This document shows positions 1 through 7,906 of a stretch of DNA of 64,000 nt, one piece after another. Numbering within the stretch: position 1 is the first letter of the stretch; each line of letters opens with the position of its first letter. A program made the translations under genes and the position numbers. The DNA is from JAEUOS01 sp965279115 (lineage in GTDB: Bacteria > Pseudomonadota > Gammaproteobacteria > Burkholderiales > JAEUOS01): assembly GCA_965279115.1 (NCBI GenBank), contig OZ257137.1, positions 620,001-684,000 of the forward strand, read 5' to 3'. The notes beneath the pieces are model-generated. The model was not told the DNA's origin, did not search any database, and saw nothing but the letters and a program-made list of their open reading frames with translations.

Positions 1-321
1 TACTCCCTGTATTCCCTGATCCGCCTGAATTTCGACTTGATGACGGCATTCTCGGTGGTGCCGCTGCAACTTTTTTCCTTCGTCGGCATCATCATCGCGA
101 CCTTGAGCTTCGTGTTCACCGCCTACCTGGCGATTCGCCGCATCTTCCTTGTAGGGCCCGAGGCGGAAGGCTTGTTCACCTTGTTCGGCATCGCCTTTTT
201 CCTGATCGGCGTGACGCTGTTCGGCATCGGGCTTCTGGGTGAGTATGTCGGGCGCATCTACCAGCAGGTGCGCGCACGGCCGCGCTACCTGATCCAGGCC
301 ATCCTCGAAAAGCCCGAATGA
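1..321 (+). CDS. arnC: ArnC-like undecaprenyl-phosphate glycosyltransferase, C-terminal part (cut by window start)
   Basis: Only the last 106 codons are present; the frame is open from base 1. The product has two hydrophobic helices (around VPLQLFSFVGIIIATLSF and LFGIAFFLIGVTLFGIGLLG), then the charged tail EYVGRIYQQVRARPRYLI. This is the usual C-terminus of ArnC/DPM1-type GT2 enzymes anchored in the inner membrane. ArnC transfers formyl-aminoarabinose to undecaprenyl phosphate. The assignment rests mainly on context: the stop overlaps the next start (ATGA) and arnA-like and arnD-like genes follow. Other polyprenyl-phosphate glycosyltransferases share this tail, so the specific role is inferred. 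Confidence 0.82.
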   Translation, partial: YSLYSLIRLNFDLMTAFSVVPLQLFSFVGIIIATLSFVFTAYLAIRRIFLVGPEAEGLFTLFGIAFFLIGVTLFGIGLLGEYVGRIYQQVRARPRYLIQAILEKPE

Positions 322-1235
322 CAAGCGCCGTCGTGTTCGCGTACCACAACGTCGGGATGCGCTGCCTCGAAGTGCTGCTGGCACATGGCATCGATGTGCG
401 TCTGGTGGTGACGCATCAGGACAACCCCGCGGAAAACATCTGGTTTGCAAGCGTCGCCGAACTGGCGCGCGCGCGCGGCATCCCGGTGATCACGCCGGAT
501 GATCCGAACACGCCTGAAACACTGGCGCGGGTGCGCAGGGCTGCGCCTGACTTCCTGTTCTCGTTCTACTACCGGCACATGTTGAAGCGCGACCTGCTGG
601 TCGCGCCGACGCTGGGCGCCTACAACATGCATGGATCGCTCCTGCCGAAGTACCGCGGCCGGGTGCCGATCAACTGGGCCATCATCCACGGCGAAGCCGA
701 AACCGGCGCCACCCTGCACGCGATGACCGAAAAGCCCGACAACGGCGCCATCGTCATGCAAAAGGCGGTGCCGATCGGCATAGACGACACCGCGCAAGAG
801 GTCTTCGAGCGGGTCACCGACGCTGCGGTCAGCGCACTGGCGGCTGCGCTACCGGCACTTGTGGCGGGCACCGCACCGCACATGCCGCAGGACTTGTCCA
901 AGGGCGCGTATTTCGGCGGACGCAAGCCCGAGGACGGCCGGATCGATTTTTCATGGCCGGCGCGCCGCATCCATGATTTCGTGCGCGCCTTGACGCGTCC
1001 TTACCCCGGTGCGTTCGCCGACATCGGCGCTCGCCGGGTGGTGGTCTGGCGTACACGCATCGGCGAATCCGTGCCCGCCGCCCCGCCGGTGCTGTGCGTC
1101 GCCAACGGAGCCATCGCGCTCGACTGTATCGATGGCCGGCGCCTGCTGGTCCTGGAACTGGAGGCTGATGGCCAAACCGTCGCCGCCGCGGACTTTCCGC
1201 GCGTGTTCGGCGGGTTGCGGATCCAACTCGCGTAA
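318..1235 (+). CDS. arnA: UDP-4-amino-4-deoxy-L-arabinose formyltransferase (ArnA N-terminal domain as separate protein)
   Basis: A 305-residue formyltransferase that would use N10-formyl-tetrahydrofolate to formylate UDP-Ara4N in the cytoplasm. The fold signature is clear: the catalytic N-x-H in YNMHGSLLPKYRG, then INWAIIHGE, then the catalytic Asp in MTEKPDNGAIV. A C-terminal OB-like part starts around residue 205. In E. coli this activity is the N-terminal half of bifunctional ArnA; here the dehydrogenase/decarboxylase half is a separate gene 63 bp downstream. The start codon overlaps the arnC stop by 4 bp, which implies translational coupling. Methionyl-tRNA formyltransferase is excluded by context. 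Confidence 0.88.
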   Translation: MTSAVVFAYHNVGMRCLEVLLAHGIDVRLVVTHQDNPAENIWFASVAELARARGIPVITPDDPNTPETLARVRRAAPDFLFSFYYRHMLKRDLLVAPTLGAYNMHGSLLPKYRGRVPINWAIIHGEAETGATLHAMTEKPDNGAIVMQKAVPIGIDDTAQEVFERVTDAAVSALAAALPALVAGTAPHMPQDLSKGAYFGGRKPEDGRIDFSWPARRIHDFVRALTRPYPGAFADIGARRVVVWRTRIGESVPAAPPVLCVANGAIALDCIDGRRLLVLELEADGQTVAAADFPRVFGGLRIQLA

Positions 1236-1298
1236 ACTTGTAGGTTCGTTCCTACTTGACGTTGGTCGCGCACAGCGCGTGCAAGCAACGCACCCTGC

Positions 1299-2342
1299 AT
1301 GAAAAAAGTCCTCATCCTCGGCGTCAACGGCTTCATTGGCCATCACCTCTCCAAGCGCATCATCGCGGAAACCGACTGGGAGGTGTACGGCATGGACATG
1401 GCGTCCGAGCGCATCGCCGACCTGCTGCCGGAAAAGCGCTTTCATTTCTTTGAAGGCGACATCACCATCAATCGCGAGTGGATCGAATACCACGTCAAGA
1501 AATGCGACACGGTGCTGCCGCTGGTGGCCATTGCGACACCGGCCACCTATGTCAAGGAGCCGCTGCGGGTTTTCGAACTCGACTTCGAAGCCAACCTGCC
1601 GATCGTGCGTGCCTGTGTGCGCCACGGCAAGCGGGTGATCTTCCCGTCCACCTCCGAGGTGTACGGCATGAGCGAGGACGCCGAGTTCGACCCGGAAAAA
1701 TCGAATTTGGTATTGGGCCCGATCAACAAGCCGCGCTGGATCTATTCCTGCGCCAAGCAGTTGATGGACCGTGTCATCCATGCCTACGGCATGCAGGAAG
1801 GCCTGAAATACACCCTGTTCCGCCCGTTCAACTGGATCGGGCCGGGGCTCGATTCCATCCATACGCCCAAGGAAGGTTCCTCGCGCGTGATCACCCAGTT
1901 TCTCGGCCACATCGTGCGCGGCGAAAACATCCAACTGGTTGACGGCGGCATGCAGAAACGCGCCTTCACCTATGTGGACGACGGCATCGCCGCGCTGATG
2001 AAGATCATCGAGAACAAGGACGGCGTGGCCGATTCCCAGATCTACAACATCGGCAACCCGAAGAACAACTTCTCGGTGCGCGACCTTGCCACCATGATGC
2101 TGGACCTCGCGAAGACAATCCCGGAGTACCGCGAAAACGCCCGCAAGGTAAAGCTGGTCAAGACAACCTCCGGCACCTACTACGGCCGCGGCTACCAGGA
2201 CGTGCAGAACCGGGTGCCGAAAATCACCAACACCATGAAAGACCTGGGCTGGGCGCCCAAGGTGAAAATGGATGCGGCACTCAAGAACATCTTCGAAGCC
2301 TATCGCGGCGATGTCGAAACCGCACGCCACCTGAACGACTGA
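1299..2342 (+). CDS. arnA: UDP-glucuronate decarboxylase/dehydrogenase (ArnA C-terminal domain as separate protein)
   Basis: A 347-residue extended SDR. It has the N-terminal dinucleotide-binding loop GVNGFIGHHL, an STSEVYG strand with the catalytic Ser/Glu region, and the YxxxK pair in YSCAKQ. The length and the motif RPFNWIGPGLDSI match the ArnA C-terminal domain, which oxidatively decarboxylates UDP-glucuronate to the 4-keto pentose used for Ara4N synthesis. The formyltransferase gene upstream and arnD downstream (8 bp gap) support this over a generic UDP-xylose synthase. The 63-bp gap before it shows no separate gene. Confidence 0.88.
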   Translation: MKKVLILGVNGFIGHHLSKRIIAETDWEVYGMDMASERIADLLPEKRFHFFEGDITINREWIEYHVKKCDTVLPLVAIATPATYVKEPLRVFELDFEANLPIVRACVRHGKRVIFPSTSEVYGMSEDAEFDPEKSNLVLGPINKPRWIYSCAKQLMDRVIHAYGMQEGLKYTLFRPFNWIGPGLDSIHTPKEGSSRVITQFLGHIVRGENIQLVDGGMQKRAFTYVDDGIAALMKIIENKDGVADSQIYNIGNPKNNFSVRDLATMMLDLAKTIPEYRENARKVKLVKTTSGTYYGRGYQDVQNRVPKITNTMKDLGWAPKVKMDAALKNIFEAYRGDVETARHLND

Positions 2343-2350
2343 ACCGTGCC

Positions 2351-3271
2351 ATGCGTGTCGCACTGAAGGTGGATGTCGACACCTGGCGCGGCACCGTCGA
2401 AGGCATTCCTCCACTGCTGGCCGCGCTAAAGCGCCACAACGCCCGCGCGACCTTTCTCTTCAGCCTCGGCCCGGACCATACCGGCCGCGCTATCAAGCGC
2501 GTGTTCCGGCCCGGTTTCTTCGGCAAGGTGGCGCGCACTTCGGTGGTCGAGCACTACGGCATCAGGACACTGCTATACGGAACCCTGCTGCCCGGACCGG
2601 ACATCGGCCGCAAGTGCGCCGGGCTGATGCGCTCCGTGCGCGATGCCGGTCATGAAGTCGGCATCCATACCTGGGACCACGTCAAGTGGCAGGACGGCGT
2701 CGGTACCGATGTCGAACACGCCTCCAACGCCTGGACGGAACGGCAGATGGTGCGCGCCTGCGAGCGCTTCGCGGAGGTGTTTGGTATGCCCGCCAAAACC
2801 CACGGTGCCGCCGGCTGGCAGATGAACCCGCACGCCATCCGCCTGACCCAGCGTCTCGGTTTCGACTATTGCTCGGATACCCGCGGCAGCACGCCGTTCA
2901 TGCCGGTGGTCAATGGCGAGGTGACGCTATGTCCGCAGGTTCCGTCTACCCTGCCGACCCTGGACGAACTGATCGGCCTGGACGGCTGCACCGCGGAGAA
3001 CGTGCATGAGCGCGTGCTGGCCGCCGCTGATGTGCCTGCTCAACATGGCCACGTGTACACCCTGCACGCCGAACTTGAAGGCATGAAGCTGCTGCCCGTG
3101 TTCGAACGTTTGCTTGGGGCGTGGGAGGCGCAGGGGGTTGAACTGGTCGGCACGGACACCATCGCCGCGGCACTCGACCATCAGGCACTGCCACGCCACA
3201 TGGTTCGGTGGGCGGAGGTGCCGGGCAGGAGTGGTGTGCTGGCGACGCAAGGTGCGGCGTTTCTGGCTTGA
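2351..3271 (+). CDS. arnD: ArnD-like deformylase (NodB-homology polysaccharide deacetylase)
   Basis: A 306-residue NodB-fold protein. The metal and catalytic motifs are visible: KVDVDTWRGT at the N-terminus (Asp pair), EVGIHTWDHVKWQ (HxxxH zinc ligands) and THGAAGWQMN. In E. coli, ArnD removes the formyl group from undecaprenyl-phosphate formyl-Ara4N before ArnT transfers Ara4N to lipid A, which lowers binding of polymyxin. It ends the plus-strand cluster, 8 bp after the decarboxylase gene. No ArnT gene follows: the next genes are on the other strand, so arnT and arnB, if present, lie elsewhere or upstream of the window. Confidence 0.87.
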   Translation: MRVALKVDVDTWRGTVEGIPPLLAALKRHNARATFLFSLGPDHTGRAIKRVFRPGFFGKVARTSVVEHYGIRTLLYGTLLPGPDIGRKCAGLMRSVRDAGHEVGIHTWDHVKWQDGVGTDVEHASNAWTERQMVRACERFAEVFGMPAKTHGAAGWQMNPHAIRLTQRLGFDYCSDTRGSTPFMPVVNGEVTLCPQVPSTLPTLDELIGLDGCTAENVHERVLAAADVPAQHGHVYTLHAELEGMKLLPVFERLLGAWEAQGVELVGTDTIAAALDHQALPRHMVRWAEVPGRSGVLATQGAAFLA

Positions 3272-3278
3272 AACTGCC

Positions 3279-3902
3279 CTATCCCGCAGCCTCGCGCAAA
3301 CGCGCCTCTTCCCGTGCAACGATGTCACAGGCGAGCTTGATCGACGTTTTCACCCGATCCAGGTTGCCGACATAACCGCCGAGCGCCTCCTCGGCGCGCT
3401 TGCGCAAGCGACCATGCTTCAACAGGCCGCGCCGCGCGAGCGCGGCAATATCTTCCTGGTCGTGCTCGGCGAAGCGCGCGATCTTCGACACCGCCAGATC
3501 AACCGGCGCGAAAAGGCGTACCTCCACCAACCCAGGGTCGACACCCGTGAGGCGCAGCGGCACTGAGTCCACGTGGGCGCCTTCGTGCAGCAGCGCGAAG
3601 GTTTCGTTGTACTGGCGGTCAATGTATAGGGTGCGCGGGATCCCGTCGCCGCCCTGGTAGGACACCTCGAGGTCGTCCGGCAACAGGATGCGCCGCGAAA
3701 ACGCGGCGTCGATATCCTCGCTGACGCGCGCGCCGGTATAGAAAAATTCTGCCGCGCCACCGGCCACGTACATCACGATCGGCAACTTGTCTTTGGCGAC
3801 ACCGTTCGCGACCGAGTGCTGGATGCGCAGGACGATTTCGGAAAACGCCGCCACATAGCGACGATCAAGGTCGCTGGCGATGCGCGCGCTACGCGCCCTC
3901 AC
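3279..3902 (-). CDS. DUF6036/AbiEii-like nucleotidyltransferase (putative toxin)
   Basis: A 207-residue protein starting at GTG 3902, which overlaps the upstream gene's stop by 4 bp (GTGA). The stretch MYVAGGAAEFFYTGARVSEDIDAAF carries the GG-x-A...SEDID pattern of minimal nucleotidyltransferases (DUF6036/AbiEii type); the D-x-D-like pair would bind the metal. Later it has PVDLAVSKIARFAEHDQEDI, the typical 'DL..SKL.R....D..D' element of the same clan. Coupling with an HTH protein suggests a two-gene toxin-antitoxin-like unit. The target is unknown. The frame stays open upstream to about 4349, but that part is out-of-frame shadow of the HTH gene. Family call is fairly sure; the toxin role is inferred. 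Confidence 0.68.
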   Translation of the reverse strand: MRARSARIASDLDRRYVAAFSEIVLRIQHSVANGVAKDKLPIVMYVAGGAAEFFYTGARVSEDIDAAFSRRILLPDDLEVSYQGGDGIPRTLYIDRQYNETFALLHEGAHVDSVPLRLTGVDPGLVEVRLFAPVDLAVSKIARFAEHDQEDIAALARRGLLKHGRLRKRAEEALGGYVGNLDRVKTSIKLACDIVAREEARLREAAG

Positions 3903-4423
3903 GACGCAACCTCGACGCTCGCCAACCGCGCGCGCCAGTGATCGACCAACGGCAAAAACCGCGACGGCTTTACAGGAGAGGTGTCGAGCCATTTTTGATA
4001 CTCCTCGACCCGCAGCATCGCCGGTTCCAACGCGGCCGCCAGCGTCGCCAGGCCTTCGCGGTCCGCGCCGCGCCGCCCGGCCAGGAGCAATGCCAGCCCC
4101 GCCATGAACCAACGCGGCCCGGCGTCCAGCCAGGCACGCACATCCAGCGAGCCGGAGGCGCACAGGCGCGCCAGACGCTCCTCTTCTGCGCGGCCATGGC
4201 GCTCCGGCACCCGCGCCTCGCGCGCACTTTGCAAACCGATCGAAAGGCCTACGGCCGCCGCCAGCGCGGACAAGGTTTGAAAATCGCAATCGGTGCGCGC
4301 GCCCAGGCGGCAAAGCGTTTCCGGGCGCAAACCCGCCGCCGCCGCCCAATCGCGCTCGGACACGCCGCAGGCGCGTGCGCGGTCGCGCAGTTGTTGGAGC
4401 AGGTGGCGGAAATCGGTTTGCAT
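3899..4423 (-). CDS. HTH-domain protein, putative antitoxin/regulator partner of the nucleotidyltransferase
   Basis: A 174-residue protein from ATG 4423. Residues about 10-60 (ACGVSERDWAAAAGLRPETLCRL...FQTLSALAAAVGL) read as a Cro/XRE-like helix-turn-helix; the rest is helical and unassigned. An in-frame ATG at 4471 exists, but the AT-rich stretch 4424-4471 contains a dyad (4440-4461) that looks like an operator, so the shorter form is preferred. The stop overlaps the GTG of the nucleotidyltransferase gene. Antitoxin or autoregulator is the likely role by analogy with HTH/NTase pairs; the sequence does not prove it. Confidence 0.62.
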   Translation of the reverse strand: MQTDFRHLLQQLRDRARACGVSERDWAAAAGLRPETLCRLGARTDCDFQTLSALAAAVGLSIGLQSAREARVPERHGRAEEERLARLCASGSLDVRAWLDAGPRWFMAGLALLLAGRRGADREGLATLAAALEPAMLRVEEYQKWLDTSPVKPSRFLPLVDHWRARLASVEVAS

Positions 4424-4439
4424 GGATAAATCATTACAC

Positions 4440-4461
4440 AAATTGACTTTAACATCAATTT
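4440..4461. promoter_or_regulatory. Palindromic candidate operator upstream of the HTH gene
   Basis: AAATTGA and TCAATTT form perfect 7-bp arms separated by 8 bases (ctttaaca), 17 bp upstream of ATG 4423 and inside a conspicuously AT-rich pocket of a GC-rich genome. Position and symmetry fit autorepression by the HTH protein. A TTGACT at 4443-4448 lies inside it and could also be a -35 element for plus-strand transcription toward the secretion operon, although no good -10 follows. Confidence 0.4.
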
Positions 4462-4656
4462 TTTGAAACATTCTAGAAATCCATTTTGATCGGCCGCAGC
4501 CTGAAAGCAGCCTCGCGACCCGCCGGTAAGAGAAATCTGCTGAGCCACCTCACTTTTTTCACCCCGTCGACATCGCCACCCGCTACTATTTGACGTCGGC
4601 CCGAACTGCGCAAAAGTCGCAGAAGCGCCGCACACGGAGGAGTCCCCGGGAATGTA

Positions 4657-4674
4657 CCCCCCCCCCCCCCCCCC
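4657..4674 (+). repeat. C18 homopolymer tract at the start of the exporter gene (candidate phase-variation tract)
   Basis: Eighteen consecutive C residues. Upstream are GGAGGAG (4636-4642) and, 9 nt later, ATG 4652, a much better initiation site than anything before ATG 4696. From ATG 4652 the present frame reads through the tract and stops at TGA 4790-4792. With 16 or 19 C the same ATG would run in frame into the ABC exporter, adding a short leader Met-Tyr-(Pro)n-Asp/Ala-rich. This is the architecture of slipped-strand contingency loci; sequencing or assembly error in the tract is the alternative. Confidence 0.6.
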
Positions 4675-4695
4675 GACGCACGTGGAAACACGCCC

Positions 4696-6825
4696 ATGGC
4701 CGATGACGCGGCCCTGGCGTGCCTTGCGCTGGTGGCGCGCTTCCATGGCGTGGCCGCCGAGCCGGCGCAACTGCGCCACACCCTCGGCCTGACGGCCGAC
4801 GCAGGCGCCGCCGACGTGTTGCTGGCGGCCAAACGCCTCGGCCTCAAAGCCAAAGCCGGCCGGCTCGACCTGGGACGCGCGGTGAACGGCCTCTTGCCAC
4901 TGCCCTGCATCATCGGCCTCAAATCTGAGGAACAACCGGCGACCGCCGGCTTCGCCGTCCTCGCCAAAGCCGAAGGCGGCCGCTTCGTGTTGCACGACCC
5001 CGGCGCCGGCCGCGCCGTGATGCTGGACTTGCCCGCCATGGCCGCGCGCATCACCGGCAGCGCCATCTTCATCGCCTCGCGCGCGAGTCTGGCCGACACC
5101 CTGGCGCGCTTCGACTTCACCTGGTTCATCCCTGCGCTGGTGCGCTACCGGCGCCTCTTGGGCGAGGTGCTGGTGGCGTCCCTGGTGCTGCAGCTGTTCG
5201 CGCTGGTCACACCGCTGTTTTTCCAGGCGATTGTCGACAAGGTGCTGGTGCACAAGGGCTTGTCGACGCTCACGGTGATCGGCATCGGCCTGGCCGGCGC
5301 CATGCTGTTTGAATCCATGCTCTCGGCGCTACGCACCTATCTGCTGGGCCACACCGCCAGCCGCATCGACGTGGAACTGGGTGCACGTGCCTTCCGCCAC
5401 CTGTTGGCCCTGCCGCTGGCCTACTTCGAGGCGCGCCGGGTGGGCGACTCGGTTGCGCGGGTACGCGAGTTGGAGAACATCCGCCAATTTCTGACCGGCC
5501 CGGCGCTCATGTCCGTGCTGGACCTGGCCTTCACTTTCGTGTTCATCGCGGTGATGCTGTACTACAGCGTGACCCTCACGCTGGTGGTGCTGGCCTCCAT
5601 CCCTCTATATATGGTGCTGATGGCCACCGCCATGCCCGCCTTTCGCCGCCGCCTGGAACAGAAGTTTCAGCGCGGCGCCGAGAACCAGGCCTATCTGGTA
5701 GAAGCCGTGACAAATATCCAGACCCTCAAGGCCGGCGCGGTCGAACCGCAGGCGACGAGGCGCTGGGACGAGCAACTCGCCGGCTACGTGGCCGCCAGCT
5801 TCCGCGTGACCCGCCTGGCCGCCTTTGCGGGTGAAGGCATCCACCTGATCCAGAAACTCACGACAGTCGGCATCCTGTGGCTGGGCGCCTATCAGGTGAT
5901 GGATGGCGCCATGACCATCGGCGCCTTGATCGCCTTCAACATGCTGGCCAGCCGCGTCGCCCAACCGGTGCTGCGCCTGGCGCAGCTATGGCAGGAACTA
6001 CAGCAAACCGGCATCGCTGTGGCACGGCTTGGCGACATACTCAACACCCGCCCGGAGGCGCAACCCACCGCACGCGCCCAGTTGCCTCCGATACAAGGCC
6101 GCATCGAGTTCGACCAGGTGCGCTTCCGCTACCGGCCTGACGCCGCCGAAACGTTGAAGGACATCAACTTTGCAGTGGCACCCGGCGAAGTATTGGCCAT
6201 CGTCGGCCGCTCCGGCTCCGGCAAAAGCACGGTGGCCAAGCTGATGCAGGGCTTGTACGTGCCCGAACGCGGCGGCGTGCTGGTCGACGGCGTGGATTTG
6301 CGCCTGGCCGACCCCGCCTGGCTGCGCCGTCAGATCGGCGTGGTGCTGCAGGAGAACCGCCTGTTCGCCCGCAGCGTGCGCGACAACATCGCGTTGGCCG
6401 ACCCCGGCGCGCCGATGGAAGCGGTGATCGCGGCGGCAAAGCTGGCCGGCGCCCACGACTTCATCCTGGCGCTGCCGGAAGGCTACGACACCACGGTGGG
6501 CGAACAAGGCGCCACGTTATCCGGCGGCCAGCGCCAGAGGATCGCGATCGCCCGCGCGCTGATGACCCAGCCGCGCATACTGATCTTCGACGAAGCCACC
6601 TCGGCACTGGATTACGAAAGCGAAAAGGTGATCCACGACAACATGCGCGCCATCGCAGCAGGCCGCACGGTGGTGATCATCGCCCACCGCTTGTCGTCAG
6701 TGCGGGACGCCCACCGCATCATGGTGCTGGACCACGGCGAAATCGTCGAGGAAGGCACGCACACCGAACTGCTGAAGAAACCCCTTGGCCGCTATGCACG
6801 GCTCCACGCGCTGCAGGCAGGCTGA
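4696..6825 (+). CDS. Type I secretion ABC transporter (HlyB/LapB-like, degenerate C39 domain)
   Basis: A 709-residue inner-membrane exporter. Residues 1-130 are a C39 peptidase-like domain in which the catalytic Cys position (D-C-G-L-A-C-L in true peptidases) reads DAALACL, so it is a substrate-docking domain and not a processing one. A six-helix membrane domain spans about 150-440. The ATPase domain has Walker A GRSGSGKST (504-512), signature LSGGQRQRIAIARAL, Walker B ILIFDEATSALD and an H-loop AHRLSS. The start at 4696 is taken because it is in frame now, but it lacks a good ribosome binding site; ATG 4652 is better and sits behind the C18 tract. The adaptor gene starts 4 nt after this stop, so the cargo is probably the downstream RTX protein. 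Confidence 0.88.
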   Translation: MADDAALACLALVARFHGVAAEPAQLRHTLGLTADAGAADVLLAAKRLGLKAKAGRLDLGRAVNGLLPLPCIIGLKSEEQPATAGFAVLAKAEGGRFVLHDPGAGRAVMLDLPAMAARITGSAIFIASRASLADTLARFDFTWFIPALVRYRRLLGEVLVASLVLQLFALVTPLFFQAIVDKVLVHKGLSTLTVIGIGLAGAMLFESMLSALRTYLLGHTASRIDVELGARAFRHLLALPLAYFEARRVGDSVARVRELENIRQFLTGPALMSVLDLAFTFVFIAVMLYYSVTLTLVVLASIPLYMVLMATAMPAFRRRLEQKFQRGAENQAYLVEAVTNIQTLKAGAVEPQATRRWDEQLAGYVAASFRVTRLAAFAGEGIHLIQKLTTVGILWLGAYQVMDGAMTIGALIAFNMLASRVAQPVLRLAQLWQELQQTGIAVARLGDILNTRPEAQPTARAQLPPIQGRIEFDQVRFRYRPDAAETLKDINFAVAPGEVLAIVGRSGSGKSTVAKLMQGLYVPERGGVLVDGVDLRLADPAWLRRQIGVVLQENRLFARSVRDNIALADPGAPMEAVIAAAKLAGAHDFILALPEGYDTTVGEQGATLSGGQRQRIAIARALMTQPRILIFDEATSALDYESEKVIHDNMRAIAAGRTVVIIAHRLSSVRDAHRIMVLDHGEIVEEGTHTELLKKPLGRYARLHALQAG

Positions 6826-6829
6826 ACCC

Positions 6830-7532
6830 ATGACCGCCGCCACCCTCGCCCAGCGCTACGCCCAGGTGCTTTCCACCGCCTGGCGGGCCCGCGCGGAACT
6901 CACCCCGGCCAGACGCGAGCCGCTGGAACGCCAGTTCCTCCCCGCCACCCTGGAAATCATCGAAACCCCGGCCCCGGCCTTGGCCCACGGCCTCATCTGG
7001 AGCATCGTCGCAATCGTCGCCGCCATCCTCACCTGGAGCTGGTTCGGCCATGTGGACATGATGGCCGTGGCCCCCGGCAAGATCATTTCCGCCGATAAAT
7101 CCAAAGTGATACAGCCGGCAGAAACGGCAGTGGTGAAACGCATACACGTGCGCGACGGCCAGGCAGTGAAAGCCGGCGACATCCTGTTGGAACTCGAAGC
7201 CGCCGCCACCGCTACGGCCGCTGAATCCCTGAGGCTACGCGACGCCCTCTTCGCCACCCGCCTCGAATCCGCAAGATTCGACGCCCTGGCCCGTGCCGCC
7301 ACCGGCACCGCCACGAACGCCACGCTCATCCATCAAACCCGCGAAGAAGGCGACCGCCGTATCGTCATCGAGGCAGAGCAACGCGCCCTGACCAGCCAAT
7401 ACCAGGAACACCGCACACGGCTGGCCACCGTGGACGCCGAAATCCGCAAACGGCAGGCGGAACTCGCCAGCGCACAAGAACTGGCCAACAAACTCAGCCA
7501 AACCGCCCCCATCGCCAAACGCAGGGCGGAAG
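6830..7532 (+). pseudogene. HlyD-family secretion adaptor, 5' fragment (truncated by IS)
   Basis: Starts at ATG 6830, 4 nt after the exporter stop. The first 234 codons encode a cytoplasmic N-terminus (about 50 residues), one membrane helix (LIWSIVAIVAAILTWSWFG), the lipoyl-like half motif VKRIHVRDGQAVKAGDILLEL, and the first arm of the coiled coil to KLSQTAPIAKRRAEV. IS sequence then begins and a stop follows at 7550-7552. The second coiled-coil arm, returning lipoyl half and part of the beta-barrel are absent. Without them the adaptor could not bridge to the outer membrane channel. Confidence 0.87.
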
Positions 7533-7559
7533 TGAATCGCCCCGGGTTTTGAGGAGGCT
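7533..7559 (+). repeat. Left terminal inverted repeat of the IS3-family element
   Basis: Begins TGAATCGCCCCGGGTTT and ends GGAGGCT. It pairs with 8825-8851 at 25 of 27 positions. The stop codon ending the truncated adaptor reading frame (7550-7552) lies inside it. Confidence 0.92.
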
Positions 7560-7582
7560 CCGAACTCTGAGAAGATGGAGTC

Positions 7583-7906
7583 ATGAGCAAATCAAACCGA
7601 TTTTCGCCCGAAGTACGAGAACGCGCAGTCAGGATGGTGCAGGAACACCGTGGCGAGTACCCATCGCTGTGGGCCGCCATCGAGTCGATAGCACCCAAGA
7701 TTGGCTGCGTTCCGCAAACCTTGCATGAATGGGTGCGCAAACAGGAGATCGACACCGGCGTGCGCGAGGGGGTCACCAGCGAGGAACGTGATCGCATCAA
7801 AGCGCTGGAGCGCGAGGTCAAGGAATTGCGGCGTGCCAACGAAATCTTGAAGGTTGCAAGCGCTTTTTTTGCCCAGGCGGAGCTCGACCGCCGACTCAAG
7901 TCGTGA
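7583..7906 (+). CDS. IS3-family transposase OrfA (HTH protein)
   Basis: A 107-residue OrfA: a helix-turn-helix (FSPEVRERAVRMV...GCVPQTLHEWVRKQE) followed by a leucine-zipper-like helix (ERDRIKALEREVKELRRANEIL). It binds the IS ends and on its own modulates transposition. The stop overlaps the GTG of orfB by 4 bp. The T-run at 7864-7870 near its end would allow a -1 shift giving the OrfAB transposase. Confidence 0.93.
   Translation: MSKSNRFSPEVRERAVRMVQEHRGEYPSLWAAIESIAPKIGCVPQTLHEWVRKQEIDTGVREGVTSEERDRIKALEREVKELRRANEILKVASAFFAQAELDRRLKS
7864..7870 (+). other. T7 slippery site for programmed -1 frameshift (OrfAB)
   Basis: In the orfA frame the run reads (GC)T TTT TTT GCC. A -1 slip on the T's enters the orfB frame, which is open from 7870 through the GTG at 7903 and onward. 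This is the standard way IS3-family elements make the full transposase from A6/T6-type motifs. No downstream stimulatory structure was evaluated. Confidence 0.6.

Noticed and set aside
951..2414. 487-codon open frame antisense to arnA genes
   Set aside because: High-GC shadow of well-supported genes; composition and lack of motifs argue against coding.
3903..4349. Extended N-terminus of the nucleotidyltransferase
   Set aside because: Out-of-frame overlap with the HTH gene; the GTG at 3902 gives tight coupling and a normal domain.
4443..4471. Strong plus-strand promoter for the secretion operon
   Set aside because: TTGACT has no acceptable -10 at 16-18 nt; left as a possibility only.
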